64,000 nt of DNA from Acidobacteriota bacterium (GCA_020637335.1 JACJWC010000004.1:1-64000), one strand, 5' to 3'. Counted from the first letter of the stretch, positions 8,197 through 17,068 are shown. Numbers and translations: made by a program. The notes: generated by a model not told the origin, from the sequence alone.

Positions 8197-9080
8197 TTTG
8201 CGATTCGCGTTCCGCCGTTGTCCAAAGTGCTGAGCCATTCCAATCCGCAACTTTGTGCTGCCGGACCCAAACTCGTTGGGGCCGCGCCGTAGGTCACCGC
8301 CATCTTGGCATAGGTACACGCGCGGTCCTCTTTTCCCAGGGCAAACAAAATATGTGCATGCGCACCATAATCGCTGGCCTCAAAACGGGAATCGAGCAAT
8401 TGGTTGGAATAACCATAGGCTTTCATAAATTCTTCGTTGGCCATCAATAAATCGCGCCAAAAACTCAATTCTTCCAGTTCCAACGATTCGGGTTCAGGCA
8501 ACAAACATTTCTGCATGAACAATTGGTAGGCCATTGCACTGGACGGTTGGCTTTTGACCAGGCGGGTCAGCATTTTTTGTACAAATTCTTGATCTTGAAC
8601 CAGAAAAGTTGCCGCCATTTGCGTGTAAAAATCGATGCCAGCCTCAGCCGGGTTAGCTACCGAAAACCCCAGTGCCGAAAAAAACTGGGCTAAAAATCCA
8701 CTTTCCAACGGGGAAAGCGCAAGGGTTTCGGAATTGCCCATAGAAGACGCTTGTAAATCATAGGAGTCGATTTGGATGCCGTGCGGGGTCACCCGGCCCC
8801 AGAAAAAAATGTCCACACCCAATGCTTGGGCTACTTGAATCTTTTTGGCAAAAGGAACTGGAGCACCCACTTTCAAACCGAATTGGGTCATGGCAGCTTG
8901 AAGCGCCTCCACGGTAACCAAATCCGAACGAATTTCTTGTTGATCTTCCAACGCGATCACCAGTCCCAACCCAGTTTCGGCGGGCAGAGGCGATTCAGTT
9001 TCAAAGGGAAACACAGCGACAGAAGGGCTTGGCGAGGTGGATACCAACCCCAAAAGGTTAAAAAAGCACAGTAACATCAT
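8193..9080 (-). CDS. Exported protein with TolB/FlgO-like N-terminal region, unknown function
   Basis: 295 residues. A short signal peptide (MMLLCFFNLLGLVSTS) leads into VAVFPFE at residues 21-27. That strand motif is common at the start of 'TolB N-terminal'-type domains that sum up soluble periplasmic proteins. A region reading ALGVDIFFWGRVT follows, again typical of that fold. The second half (about 140-290) is helical and TPR-like. No catalytic motif is seen. It is the first gene of the operon with ltaE and tsaB. The start is ATG-ATG directly behind a consensus promoter, so the transcript may be leaderless. The similarity is remote and the role unknown. Confidence 0.75.
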   Translation of the reverse strand: MMLLCFFNLLGLVSTSPSPSVAVFPFETESPLPAETGLGLVIALEDQQEIRSDLVTVEALQAAMTQFGLKVGAPVPFAKKIQVAQALGVDIFFWGRVTPHGIQIDSYDLQASSMGNSETLALSPLESGFLAQFFSALGFSVANPAEAGIDFYTQMAATFLVQDQEFVQKMLTRLVKSQPSSAMAYQLFMQKCLLPEPESLELEELSFWRDLLMANEEFMKAYGYSNQLLDSRFEASDYGAHAHILFALGKEDRACTYAKMAVTYGAAPTSLGPAAQSCGLEWLSTLDNGGTRIAK

Positions 9081-9086
9081 CCCGCC

Positions 9087-9115
9087 AGTATAATTTTGGC
9101 ACGCTGGTTTGCCAA
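9087..9115 (-). promoter_or_regulatory. Consensus promoter placing transcription start at the ATG
   Basis: On the minus strand, TTGGCA (9115-9110), exactly 17 bases, then TATACT (9092-9087). The -10 ends only six bases before the ATG at 9080, so normal initiation would begin at or beside the A of the start codon, leaving no room for a Shine-Dalgarno sequence. Confidence 0.6.
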
Positions 9116-9141
9116 GAAATTTTCAAACGGACATTTGACGT

Positions 9142-11781
9142 TTACTCGCGCCAAATCGCCGACAAGAACATCAAGTCTCCATAGGCATCGGTTGCCATGT
9201 GCTGAGGACTTAAGTTGGGGAAGGCAAAAGTAGCTAAATGTTGGAGTTCGCCAGCGTCATCCAGCTGCAATTGTTCCAGGCTTTTTTGATGGTAATGGGT
9301 AACCCAATAAGTGTCCTGAAGCGGAACGCGAAGGATGGAAAATGCCATTCCCTGAAGCGCCAAAGAATGATCCAAGATGGGGTTTTCCGCTTCCAGATCG
9401 ACATTGTAAAGCTGTTGCCCGAAATGACGATTGGCAATATCGGAATATTCACCGACCAGCAATTGGCTGCCTTCCCTGGAAAACACAAACAAATTGGGAT
9501 CCAAGTGATAGATCGGCTTGGCCTCCGCAGCTGGAAACGGGAAAAGCCGCACACGTTGGCGTGGGAGCAGTGAGGGGATAGTTGCATCGTAGCGAACCAA
9601 AGAACCTTCGGCCAAATTGAGGGCAAAAATACCGCGCGAATCCATGCCAACTGAGCCAATCACGAGACTTTTGCGATTTTCGAAGGGCAAGTCATAAAAA
9701 CGCGAGAATTGGAGCGCATTGCCAACCCGCTCATAAGCCAACATGGCCCGGCCATTTGGGTTACCGCTCGCCTGGGAAAAGGTTCCAAGGTATAGGACCT
9801 TCCCCTCTGGACCCCAGGTACCCGAGGTCAAACCGGTAACTTCAGCGGGAATCGGCATTTCCCACAGGACGGAAAGGTTTTCCGTATTGACCAGAGCTAA
9901 ATGCGCTTTTCGACCTGTCAGGATGGGTGCATCCAAAACGGCGCAGATTTGACCCTCCGGATGCAAAATAAGCGCATTGGGTTGAAGGGTGATCTCGGAT
10001 TTTTCATTGGTAAATGCGGTAGTCGCATTTAGATAGAAGTTTTTTCCCGACCATAAAACGGAATACAGCTGACCTTGGGCGCCATCCGCCACAAGGAGCT
10101 TTTTCTGTTTGGGCTCATAGGCGATATGTCGAATGGAAGCGCCGAGCGGAACCGCTTCAAGCACTTCAAATTGGGGTTTAAGCGAACAGGCCAACAGCCA
10201 GGCATTTTGGGCCGCTGGTAAAGCTTTAGGCTCGGAACTGCTGGCATTTGGGTTCAAATCGGTGGCAGGCAATGGCGGCAACCCCAAAATAATTGTCGAT
10301 AAACTGGCCAGGGCATTTTTTACGCCTGTTATCGATAGATCGTCCAGGAGAAAGACACCACTCTCGAACTCAAGTGCATTCTCCTCAAATTCGCATTTGC
10401 CTACCTGTTCCGAGAGGCCGGAACGACTTGCCAAAAATGCGCGTTTTTGTTCTTTTTCCTGGATCGGTTGGCTAGAAGAGAGCCGCAACTGCCATTTCCC
10501 GTTCTCAAAGGTGCCAAAGAGCTGATCCATACCCTCCATGAGTGGGTAATTGGCGCCCAAGGCCGGGAATGGACAGCGAATACCCGCTTCAAAGGGTTGA
10601 TGATGCTTTTCCGCCTTAAAGCCGGCGAGCAGGCTATTGTTGAGCAGCAGAAAATGGTTGGGCGCCAAAATCAACCAATTCCAGGTGCCATTGGTCCAAG
10701 CTTCAAACCCACCTTCTACCGACTTGGATGTCCAATTTTCATCCTTGAGCAGATCTTGTAAAGGGGGTGGATTGTTTTTATAGCGCAAACCCAGCCCAGC
10801 AAGACCCACACTGTCCTGGGCAAGAAAAATTTGTTCCAGTTGATCGGATTGAATGAGCGGCAAATTACCGGGCACGAATTCATCTTGCGGCCAGAGGCTT
10901 TGAACCTTCCGCAGCTCCGGACCTTTGGCAAAAACGAAGGTCGCATTGCCCTGGCTACTAAAGGTCAGGAACAAATCGGAGGCCTCAAGCTGGGTTTGGG
11001 CAAATCGGGTCCGGAAGAGCAGGAACCCAAGCACCACCAAAACCAAGACCACCAATGGAATCAAGAATCGTTTGACAGGCGTTTTGGGTAGAACGGGTTC
11101 TGGGCTATCCAACGCAACGGACTGGTGTTGGAGATCGATTAATTCTTGTTGGACCAGATCCAATTGACCAAATTTGGCGGTGAAATGTTCATCTTCAAAG
11201 CGGTTTTTATAAAAGTGGTAGCCCAAGTCCCTAATCAAACCGCGTTTGCGCTGTTCCAACTGATCTTCTTCGTCTTTTAATTTCTGGATTTCCGAACGCA
11301 GGCGATCGGCCTTTTTCTCCAAATGATCGATCTGACTTTTTAATTCGTTGCGTTGCTTTTGGTGCTCCGCTTTGGAAACGGTCATGCGATTGGTTAATTC
11401 TTGAATGCGGGCCTGGGTGGCTTGCGTTTCGCTTTCCAGGGGTGGCGGGCTGCCTTCAGGGCGAGGCGCACTGAGTTTGGCGTTGAGCTCATTAAACTCA
11501 AGGACCAGGGGCGACATTTCATTTTTTCGTCTTAAATCCAGCTGTTTGAGCTTTTTCTCTAAAACTGGCTGCTGGGCGACTTGACGTTCTAAATCATGGG
11601 CATAGGGCTGGATGCGTTCCTCAATTTGCCCTTTAATGTGCTCCATCTCATGGAATTCCTGGGGCAGGTGAGCAAATTCCGCCGGTATATGGCCTTCGTT
11701 GAGGATTTCCGCACCGATCTGCTCCAGAATATCGTCTCGCCGCTGTAACAGTTCCTTCTTGCGCAGGAGTCGATCCCCCAT
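9142..11781 (-). CDS. Large membrane protein: N-terminal coiled coil, one TM segment, C-terminal propeller-like domain
   Basis: 879 residues, not a recognised family. Residues about 5-220 are highly charged and heptad-like, forming a long coiled coil that should be cytoplasmic. Residues 238-257 form one strong transmembrane helix. The remaining ~620 residues would face the periplasm. Their last ~330 look like repeated beta blades (for example LILHPEGQICAVLDAP and GVFAL/GIFALN-type strands), suggesting a WD40/YVTN-like propeller. No catalytic motif was seen. ATG at 11781 was chosen because GGAGG lies five bases upstream; the open frame extends to 11844. The architecture suggests a cross-membrane sensor or scaffold, which is inference. 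Confidence 0.85.
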   Translation of the reverse strand: MGDRLLRKKELLQRRDDILEQIGAEILNEGHIPAEFAHLPQEFHEMEHIKGQIEERIQPYAHDLERQVAQQPVLEKKLKQLDLRRKNEMSPLVLEFNELNAKLSAPRPEGSPPPLESETQATQARIQELTNRMTVSKAEHQKQRNELKSQIDHLEKKADRLRSEIQKLKDEEDQLEQRKRGLIRDLGYHFYKNRFEDEHFTAKFGQLDLVQQELIDLQHQSVALDSPEPVLPKTPVKRFLIPLVVLVLVVLGFLLFRTRFAQTQLEASDLFLTFSSQGNATFVFAKGPELRKVQSLWPQDEFVPGNLPLIQSDQLEQIFLAQDSVGLAGLGLRYKNNPPPLQDLLKDENWTSKSVEGGFEAWTNGTWNWLILAPNHFLLLNNSLLAGFKAEKHHQPFEAGIRCPFPALGANYPLMEGMDQLFGTFENGKWQLRLSSSQPIQEKEQKRAFLASRSGLSEQVGKCEFEENALEFESGVFLLDDLSITGVKNALASLSTIILGLPPLPATDLNPNASSSEPKALPAAQNAWLLACSLKPQFEVLEAVPLGASIRHIAYEPKQKKLLVADGAQGQLYSVLWSGKNFYLNATTAFTNEKSEITLQPNALILHPEGQICAVLDAPILTGRKAHLALVNTENLSVLWEMPIPAEVTGLTSGTWGPEGKVLYLGTFSQASGNPNGRAMLAYERVGNALQFSRFYDLPFENRKSLVIGSVGMDSRGIFALNLAEGSLVRYDATIPSLLPRQRVRLFPFPAAEAKPIYHLDPNLFVFSREGSQLLVGEYSDIANRHFGQQLYNVDLEAENPILDHSLALQGMAFSILRVPLQDTYWVTHYHQKSLEQLQLDDAGELQHLATFAFPNLSPQHMATDAYGDLMFLSAIWRE

Positions 11782-11842
11782 GAGGTCCTCCATTCTGAGC
11801 TGCCGGATAAAGGGTCCATATTTCAAAAGAATTACCCGGGGC

Positions 11843-11851
11843 ACTATAGCA
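11843..11851 (-). promoter_or_regulatory. Extended -10 element before the 879-residue membrane protein
   Basis: The minus strand reads TGCTATAGT, i.e. TGn plus TATAGT, about 60 bases before the ATG at 11781. No convincing -35 is present, as is allowed for extended -10 promoters. Confidence 0.35.
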
Positions 11852-11893
11852 AATTTTGAATCTTAGGGGGATAATTTAGCAAGAGGACGTCTC

Positions 11894-11950
11894 GGCCAGC
11901 CACGTCGCCGTCACCCTTTCACACCCTTTGGATCACCGATGTGGCCGGCC
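11894..11950 (+). promoter_or_regulatory. Inverted repeat in the mdh leader
   Basis: GGCCAGCCAC (11894-11903) and GTGGCCGGCC (11941-11950) pair at nine of ten positions around a 37-base loop. They lie 44 bases before the mdh start. This could be an mRNA structure or part of an operator. Confidence 0.35.
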
Positions 11951-11994
11951 TGTTCAGACGACTGAATTGCAGCAAAATCTCATGAGGAGAAATC

Positions 11995-12978
11995 ATGTCC
12001 AAACCTATTAAAGTGGCAGTCACAGGCGCCGGCGGACAAATCGGCTACAGCTTGGTGTTTCGCATTGCCTCTGGCGAGTTATTTGGTCCCGAAAACAAAG
12101 TTATCCTGAGCCTGGTTGAAGTACCACAAGCCATGTCCGCATTGGAAGGTCTGGCCATGGAACTGGACGACTGTGCCTTTCCTACTTTGGCAGGAATCGA
12201 AATGAACAGTGACCCGGACCTGGGTTTTGCCGATTGCAACTGGGTATTAATGGTCGGTTCTAAACCACGCGGCCCGGGTATGGAACGCAATGATCTGATC
12301 CGCGAAAATGGTCCGATTTTTACCGGACAAGGAAAAGCTCTGTTAAAAGCGGCTGCTGATGTTCGCGCTGTCGTTGTCGGAAACCCGTGTAATACCAATT
12401 GCTTGATCGCCGCCAACAATGCGGGTGATCTGCCCATGAACCGCTTTTCGGCGATGACCAAACTGGATGAAAACCGCGCAAAGGCCCAATTGGCCCAAAA
12501 AGCGGGTGTCGCCGTTGAACAGGTAACCAACGTCGCCATCTGGGGCAACCACAGCTCCACTCAATTTCCCGATTTCTTTAACGCCCGCATTAATGGCCGG
12601 GCAGCAACCGATGTCATCAGCGACCACGATTGGCTCAAAAGCGGCTTTATTTCCACCGTTCAGACGCGTGGTGCTGCCGTGATTAAATCGCGTGGAAAAA
12701 GCTCTGCCGCATCAGCCGCCAATGCCTTGATGGACCATGTACGCGCCTTGATTACACCGACGCCTGACGGCGATTGGTATTCAGCTGCCGTCCCTTCCGA
12801 TGGGTCGTATGGCATTGAAAAAGGTTTAATCTTTTCCTTCCCCCTGCGGACCAAGGACGATGGCAGCTATGAAATTGTTCAGAACCTGCCAGTCAACGAA
12901 TTCTCCAAGGAAAAAATTGGCATCACCACCAAGGAACTTTTGGAAGAGAAGGCCGTCGTCGCCGATTTGTTGAAATAA
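11995..12978 (+). CDS. mdh: Malate dehydrogenase (NAD-dependent)
   Basis: 327 residues, the cytosolic/thermus-type MDH group. It interconverts malate and oxaloacetate in the TCA cycle. Seen: nucleotide-binding loop GAGGQIGY (11-18), substrate arginines R92 and R98 in PRGPGMER, GNPCNTN, R161 in LDENR, and the catalytic His186 in WGNHSSTQFPD. The length and motif numbering match the reference family closely. A strong GAGGAG precedes the ATG by several bases. The gene is monocistronic, with an inverted repeat in its leader and a terminator-like hairpin after it. Confidence 0.97.
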   Translation: MSKPIKVAVTGAGGQIGYSLVFRIASGELFGPENKVILSLVEVPQAMSALEGLAMELDDCAFPTLAGIEMNSDPDLGFADCNWVLMVGSKPRGPGMERNDLIRENGPIFTGQGKALLKAAADVRAVVVGNPCNTNCLIAANNAGDLPMNRFSAMTKLDENRAKAQLAQKAGVAVEQVTNVAIWGNHSSTQFPDFFNARINGRAATDVISDHDWLKSGFISTVQTRGAAVIKSRGKSSAASAANALMDHVRALITPTPDGDWYSAAVPSDGSYGIEKGLIFSFPLRTKDDGSYEIVQNLPVNEFSKEKIGITTKELLEEKAVVADLLK

Positions 12979-12985
12979 TCAATCA

Positions 12986-13010
12986 GGGAGGGGTGTTGCT
13001 CACCTCTCCC
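12986..13010. terminator. Terminator-like hairpin between mdh and the converging aminoacylase-type gene
   Basis: A ten-base stem with one G-U pair (12986-12995 with 13001-13010), loop TTGCT, followed on the plus strand by a broken T-run. It sits between the two stop codons and could serve both directions. Confidence 0.6.
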
Positions 13011-13012
13011 GT

Positions 13013-13996
13013 CTAATTTTCCGGTTGCCCGTTTTCATCCAGGCCCACGCCGAGGAAGAAACCATCCGTTCCTTGACCTTGGTAGAGGGGCATTAAAATC
13101 CGACCCGAGAATGGCGCATGAATTTCGCCGCTGCGGTCCCAGGCCAACAACTGGCCTTTTTCAACCCGATCAAAGTTAAAAAAGCCGGGTTTCATCATAA
13201 ATTCATCGCTGGGCAGAACCGGATGCCGATACTTGACGTCCAGGAAACGCGGTAAGCCGACGGCTTCAGCCGCCAGAGCGGCTTGGCGTTCCGCCAAATC
13301 AACCACATCCTGCTCAGCCAAACAGCCTACCTCGACGAGAAAAAGCCAAATCGCGTGTTCGAGATTTTGGAGCGTTTTCGGCACGCGGTGTTGGCCACCT
13401 TCAAATACAAAGGCCCGATGGCCTTGGTGAACCAGATGGTGGGCCAGAGTGCCAGGAATCAAATCGATGAGACCAATAATTTGCGGAACGGTGAAAAGGC
13501 TACTGCGCAACTCTGCCGGGTTCTGGCTGCCCAGGAGGCAAAAGGGCGCACCTTCGGCGGAAGTTGTGTGCAAATCAAGCAAAATGTGCGGTTTGGGTGT
13601 CGTGACTAATCGCTCTTGAATATAGGCATCCAATTCACGTTTCTCATCCAATTCAGCACATTGTTCCGGATGGCCCGGTTTCCACATACGGTTGAGATCC
13701 GTATCAATAAAGCGCAAATGATGGCGAAGCGCATTCAAGTTGCCGACAACCGCATGAATTTGGCCCCGAAAAGGGATTGCCGAACGTCGCAACTCTTCCA
13801 TCACCCGAATCAGGGCGGCAACACCTGCCGGCTCATTGCCGTGAATGCCACCAGTAGCCAGAATGGAGGGACCGGGAAGTTCGCCTACGATTGATCCCAA
13901 TTCGCGTGAAGCGATATCGAATTGGTGGACAGGGGTTTCATCGGGCAGAACTTTGAACAAAGACACCTCCAACTGCAGCGCATTATCCCTTGGCAT
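13013..13996 (-). CDS. Succinylglutamate desuccinylase/aspartoacylase-family metallohydrolase
   Basis: 327 residues of the M14-like AstE/AspA zinc hydrolase family, which deacylates N-acyl amino acids or peptides. Zinc ligands are visible as His52 and Glu55 in GGIHGNEPAG and His143 in LLDLHTT. FIDTDLNRMW (97-105) is the substrate-side motif. The true substrate is unknown; neighbours do not include arginine catabolism genes, so astE is not assigned. ATG at 13996 has a poor Shine-Dalgarno. A TTG twelve codons in (13960) has GGAG upstream and is a real alternative start. Confidence 0.88.
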   Translation of the reverse strand: MPRDNALQLEVSLFKVLPDETPVHQFDIASRELGSIVGELPGPSILATGGIHGNEPAGVAALIRVMEELRRSAIPFRGQIHAVVGNLNALRHHLRFIDTDLNRMWKPGHPEQCAELDEKRELDAYIQERLVTTPKPHILLDLHTTSAEGAPFCLLGSQNPAELRSSLFTVPQIIGLIDLIPGTLAHHLVHQGHRAFVFEGGQHRVPKTLQNLEHAIWLFLVEVGCLAEQDVVDLAERQAALAAEAVGLPRFLDVKYRHPVLPSDEFMMKPGFFNFDRVEKGQLLAWDRSGEIHAPFSGRILMPLYQGQGTDGFFLGVGLDENGQPEN

Positions 13997-14105
13997 ACCG
14001 GCAAAGGCAAGTGCGGTCCGGGAAAAGACCGGTCCTCTGCCCTATCGGCAAATTGACTGAAGAAATTGATCAGATCCTGAATAAGCACATATAATTTATT
14101 TAAAA

Positions 14106-15260
14106 CTAGATCTTTCGCTCTAGACAAGTTTCAAAGTGATGGCAGGCAGGACAATACCAAAACACCTGATCGGTATGGTAACCGCATTCCCCGCATTCAT
14201 AAGGCGGCAAAAAGATCCATTCGCGCTCCACCTCACTCGAGTAGCGGCGCAGGAACTCGATTGGGCGATCCTGGGCCAATAAAAACTGCCAAATCGCTTG
14301 GTGAACCAAGAGCTGGTTGGGCGATGCGCTGAAACCCTTCATAAACTGTTCAAAAGCGTGCGGGACATCGCCCATTTTCTGGAAGTGTCGGCCCAAAACC
14401 AGACCCGATCGCCAATCCTCGCGATTTTTTTGGCACCAAGCCACTAAGTCCGCCTCAAATGCCGCAATTTCCTGCTCACTCTGGACGGATTTGCTCCATT
14501 CCTCGAAAAAGAGCCACGGCTGTTCCAACAACCAATCGCGATTGCGTAGCAATAGGTTTAAACCATCACTGCGCAGATCCAAGCGGCGCAACGATCTGCA
14601 GTGATGGACCATGGCAGACACACAACGCGGGTCGTGTTGAAGCGCTAGTTGAAAGCAAGCGCGCGCTTGTTCAAAATCGCCCTTGGCAAAGGCACGTAAC
14701 CCCTCCTCTTGACGCAGCAAGGCGAGCCGATGGCTGACATCCAGACCATACGCTTGGGCCTGGGCATTCATCAAGTTACAGGCCTGCTCGAACTTACCCA
14801 TACGAATCAAAAGCGGCAAAGCGGAATCACAATACCAAGGATGGGGACCCAATAAATTAAATGCCTCATCCAGTGATTTTTCAGAGCGCTCAAATAAACC
14901 GCTGTCCAGGAAATCGGCCCCAAGTTCCGTCAAAACAAACCCGCGAATGGTGGGGTCAAGTTCCGGCGTTGCCAACAAATGTTTGTGGGTGCGAATAGCC
15001 TGCAGAATTTCACCGTGTCGCCGGAAAAGCGTGCCCAACGCAAGCCCCAAGGCCACATCGTTTGGTGCCGATTCGTAGAGATTCTTTAAGCCACCCAAAG
15101 CATCGGAAACGGATCCGCGTGCCAGGTACTGAACGGCCTGAAGCAAAAAGGCTTGCTGAGGAATGACGGGTAAACTGCGGCGCTGATGCACATAACGCCA
15201 GCCAAAATAACCCAGCCCAATGCCGGCCAAAAAGATGAAAAAATACAAACCGACAATCAA
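14106..15260 (-). CDS. lapB: Lipopolysaccharide assembly protein B (LapB/YciM)
   Basis: 384 residues. An N-terminal transmembrane helix (about 3-20) is followed by TPR repeats and a C-terminal rubredoxin-type metal knuckle. The knuckle has two CxxC pairs within YECGECGYHTDQVFWYCPAC, near residues 352-371. In enterobacteria LapB brings FtsH to LpxC and so limits lipid A synthesis. The domain order here is the same. It starts with TTG at 15260 overlapping the lapA stop (TTGA), so translation is probably coupled. Finding lapB directly after lapA and kdsC supports an LPS regulation role in this organism. Confidence 0.92.
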   Translation of the reverse strand: MIVGLYFFIFLAGIGLGYFGWRYVHQRRSLPVIPQQAFLLQAVQYLARGSVSDALGGLKNLYESAPNDVALGLALGTLFRRHGEILQAIRTHKHLLATPELDPTIRGFVLTELGADFLDSGLFERSEKSLDEAFNLLGPHPWYCDSALPLLIRMGKFEQACNLMNAQAQAYGLDVSHRLALLRQEEGLRAFAKGDFEQARACFQLALQHDPRCVSAMVHHCRSLRRLDLRSDGLNLLLRNRDWLLEQPWLFFEEWSKSVQSEQEIAAFEADLVAWCQKNREDWRSGLVLGRHFQKMGDVPHAFEQFMKGFSASPNQLLVHQAIWQFLLAQDRPIEFLRRYSSEVEREWIFLPPYECGECGYHTDQVFWYCPACHHFETCLERKI

Positions 15261-15538
15261 GCGTTTTTATCCAAATTTGTAGAAGCACTCATGGGTTTGG
15301 CGTTTGCCTGGCGCAGCTGTTTGAGCTCTTTGAGTAAAGCCCCGCGATCCAACAAGGAAAAAAGGGTGGCTGCAATGAAGCCAAAGCAGGCGAAAAGGAA
15401 AAGAGCTCCACCTAAAGGCCAGGCCTGCAATAAACCCCATGGCGTCCAGACATCCACTTTTTGGGCTGGTGAAAAGAAGGCGGAACTGAGAATGAGGAAC
15501 AGTAATATCGCCAGGATGAGGCCTTTAAGAATCCTCAT
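15257..15538 (-). CDS. lapA: LapA-type small membrane protein
   Basis: 93 residues with two transmembrane helices (about 4-22 and 42-64) and a short C-terminal coiled-coil tail (LLKELKQLRQAN). This is the DUF1049/LapA layout; LapA accompanies LapB in envelope LPS homeostasis. Sequence identity cannot be judged here, but topology, size and position directly ahead of lapB make the call good. Its ATG overlaps the kdsC stop (ATGA) and its stop overlaps the lapB start. Confidence 0.85.
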   Translation of the reverse strand: MRILKGLILAILLFLILSSAFFSPAQKVDVWTPWGLLQAWPLGGALFLFACFGFIAATLFSLLDRGALLKELKQLRQANAKPMSASTNLDKNA

Positions 15539-16068
15539 GACTGAACCTCAAAACGCGCCAAAACCTCCGACCAACGCCCTTGCGCCTCCAAAATTTTTTG
15601 TAAGACCCAGCGAATCACACCCTCTCCTCCGAGAACCGGAACGTGAATTTCGGATCGGGCGAGGATCTCGGGTGCAGCATTATGGGGACAAAAGCTTAAG
15701 CCGCAGAGGGACAACGGCGCTAAATCGGGGATGTCATCGCCGACATAGGCAACTTCGTGAGCGTTTAGGTTCATTTTGGCCAACAACTCACCAAAGGCCT
15801 GCTGTTTGTCCAATCGACCGGTGTAGACATGTTGGATACCCAATTCCTGGGCGCGCATCTCAACTATTTTCGAGGAACGACCGGATAGGATGGCCACCTG
15901 GAAGCCGAGGTGCAGAGCCGCTTTGATGGCAAACCCATCGCGAATATGGAAACCTTTTACCTCGCCCTGCTCCGAAAGAAATACTTTGGCATTGTTCAAT
16001 ACGCCGTCTACATCGGTAATTAAACCTTTAAGCGCAAGAACGCGCTTGCTCTCCACATCTAAAACCAT
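15535..16068 (-). CDS. kdsC: 3-deoxy-D-manno-octulosonate 8-phosphate phosphatase
   Basis: 177 residues of the C0-type HAD superfamily, without a cap domain, tetrameric in known members. It dephosphorylates KDO-8-phosphate to KDO for the LPS inner core. Seen: nucleophile motif DVDGVL (Asp19, Asp21), HIRDGF, motif II LSGRSS, the Lys region GRLDKQQAF and YVGDDIPD. ATG at 16068 follows GGGAGA. It is the first gene of kdsC-lapA-lapB with ATGA overlaps, and the Xer recombinase gene is 63 bases upstream on the same strand. Confidence 0.94.
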   Translation of the reverse strand: MVLDVESKRVLALKGLITDVDGVLNNAKVFLSEQGEVKGFHIRDGFAIKAALHLGFQVAILSGRSSKIVEMRAQELGIQHVYTGRLDKQQAFGELLAKMNLNAHEVAYVGDDIPDLAPLSLCGLSFCPHNAAPEILARSEIHVPVLGGEGVIRWVLQKILEAQGRWSEVLARFEVQS

Positions 16069-16131
16069 AGTGTCTCCCTATTTGAGCCATTCTTGTCAAA
16101 TGCCACACAAATTACAAGATACCAGTGAACT

Positions 16132-17040
16132 TCAATCGGAATCAGAAGGCTTTTTGCCATGCGGATGGCAGCTGGCATGGACCTTCATTAAGTGGGCTAA
16201 ATCCACATGGGTGTAGCGCTGAGTTGTGCTGAGCGAAACGTGACCTAAAAGCTCCTGAATACTGCGAATATCTGCGCCGTTCTCCAATAAATGGGTGGCA
16301 TAGGAGTGGCGCAAGGCGTGAGGCGAAATGGTGGTCGGAAAGCCCAATTGTTCGGCTGCCTGGTTCACAATCCGTCTCATACAGCGGACACCCAGCGCTT
16401 TGCCTTTTTCGTTGATAAAAAAAGCAGGAAGATCAGAACCAATATTGGCCAAAACCACACTTCTTTCCACCAAATAATCCTGAATTTGCGCGCGATTACT
16501 GGCGCCCAATGGTACCTGGCGCATTTTGCTACCTTTGCCAAAAACATGTGCGGTTAGGCTTTCCAAATCAATGTCCTGGACGGTTAAGCTGTGGCATTCG
16601 CTAATGCGCATGCCTGTTGCATAGATCAAGCGCAGGAGCGTTTTGTCGCGAATGTGCGCAAAATCACCCGTTCCGGGAAGCTCATCAATCAACCGAAGTG
16701 TTTCCTGAACGGTCAGGAAAGATGGAAGCGATTTCTTCAGTTTGGGAGGTTCAAGCTCATGGGCACAATTCGTTGGCAACCACGTGCGGTCGTGCAGAAA
16801 TTTAAAGAACTGACGCAGAGCACTTACCCGACGCGCCTGACTCGCGGGCTTGGCCTGTTTGAATTGTTGAAGGAAGGCCATCAGGTCGCGCAAACCCACA
16901 TGGTGCCACTCAGGCACGGCATTTTGTTCGGCATAGAAGCGCATAAAATCGTTCAAGTCCCTGCGGTAGGCACGCAGGGTATGCGGGGAAAACCCACGTT
17001 CCACGCGTAGAAACTCAAAATAGCTTTCGGGCCAATCCAT
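16132..17040 (-). CDS. Tyrosine recombinase of the XerC/XerD family
   Basis: 302 residues, the usual Xer length. It has a SAM-like core-binding N-terminal domain and a catalytic C-terminal domain. The catalytic set is complete: Arg145 (ATGMRISE), Lys169 (GKGSK), His241 and Arg244 (HALRHSYATHLL), His267 (LLGHVSL) and nucleophile Tyr276 (QRYTHVD). Xer enzymes resolve chromosome dimers at dif. XerC cannot be told from XerD without comparison, and no dif site was recognised here. The start is uncertain: four in-frame ATGs at 17070, 17058, 17049 and 17040 lie in a 9-base tandem repeat, and none has a clear Shine-Dalgarno. 17040 gives the family-like N-terminus. Confidence 0.93.
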   Translation of the reverse strand: MDWPESYFEFLRVERGFSPHTLRAYRRDLNDFMRFYAEQNAVPEWHHVGLRDLMAFLQQFKQAKPASQARRVSALRQFFKFLHDRTWLPTNCAHELEPPKLKKSLPSFLTVQETLRLIDELPGTGDFAHIRDKTLLRLIYATGMRISECHSLTVQDIDLESLTAHVFGKGSKMRQVPLGASNRAQIQDYLVERSVVLANIGSDLPAFFINEKGKALGVRCMRRIVNQAAEQLGFPTTISPHALRHSYATHLLENGADIRSIQELLGHVSLSTTQRYTHVDLAHLMKVHASCHPHGKKPSDSD

Positions 17041-17068
17041 CCAACTCATCCAACACATCCAACACCGC
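17041..17068. repeat. 9-base tandem repeats at the Xer gene start
   Basis: On the minus strand the unit GTGTTGGAT / GTGTTGGAT / GAGTTGGAT recurs in phase with the reading frame, each copy providing a TGG-ATG pair. Gain or loss of a unit would keep frame but change the number of possible starts. Confidence 0.6.

Noticed and set aside
15186..15926. A 246-codon plus-strand frame over lapA and kdsC
   Set aside because: Low-complexity, basic, no motif, and fully covered by well-supported minus-strand genes.
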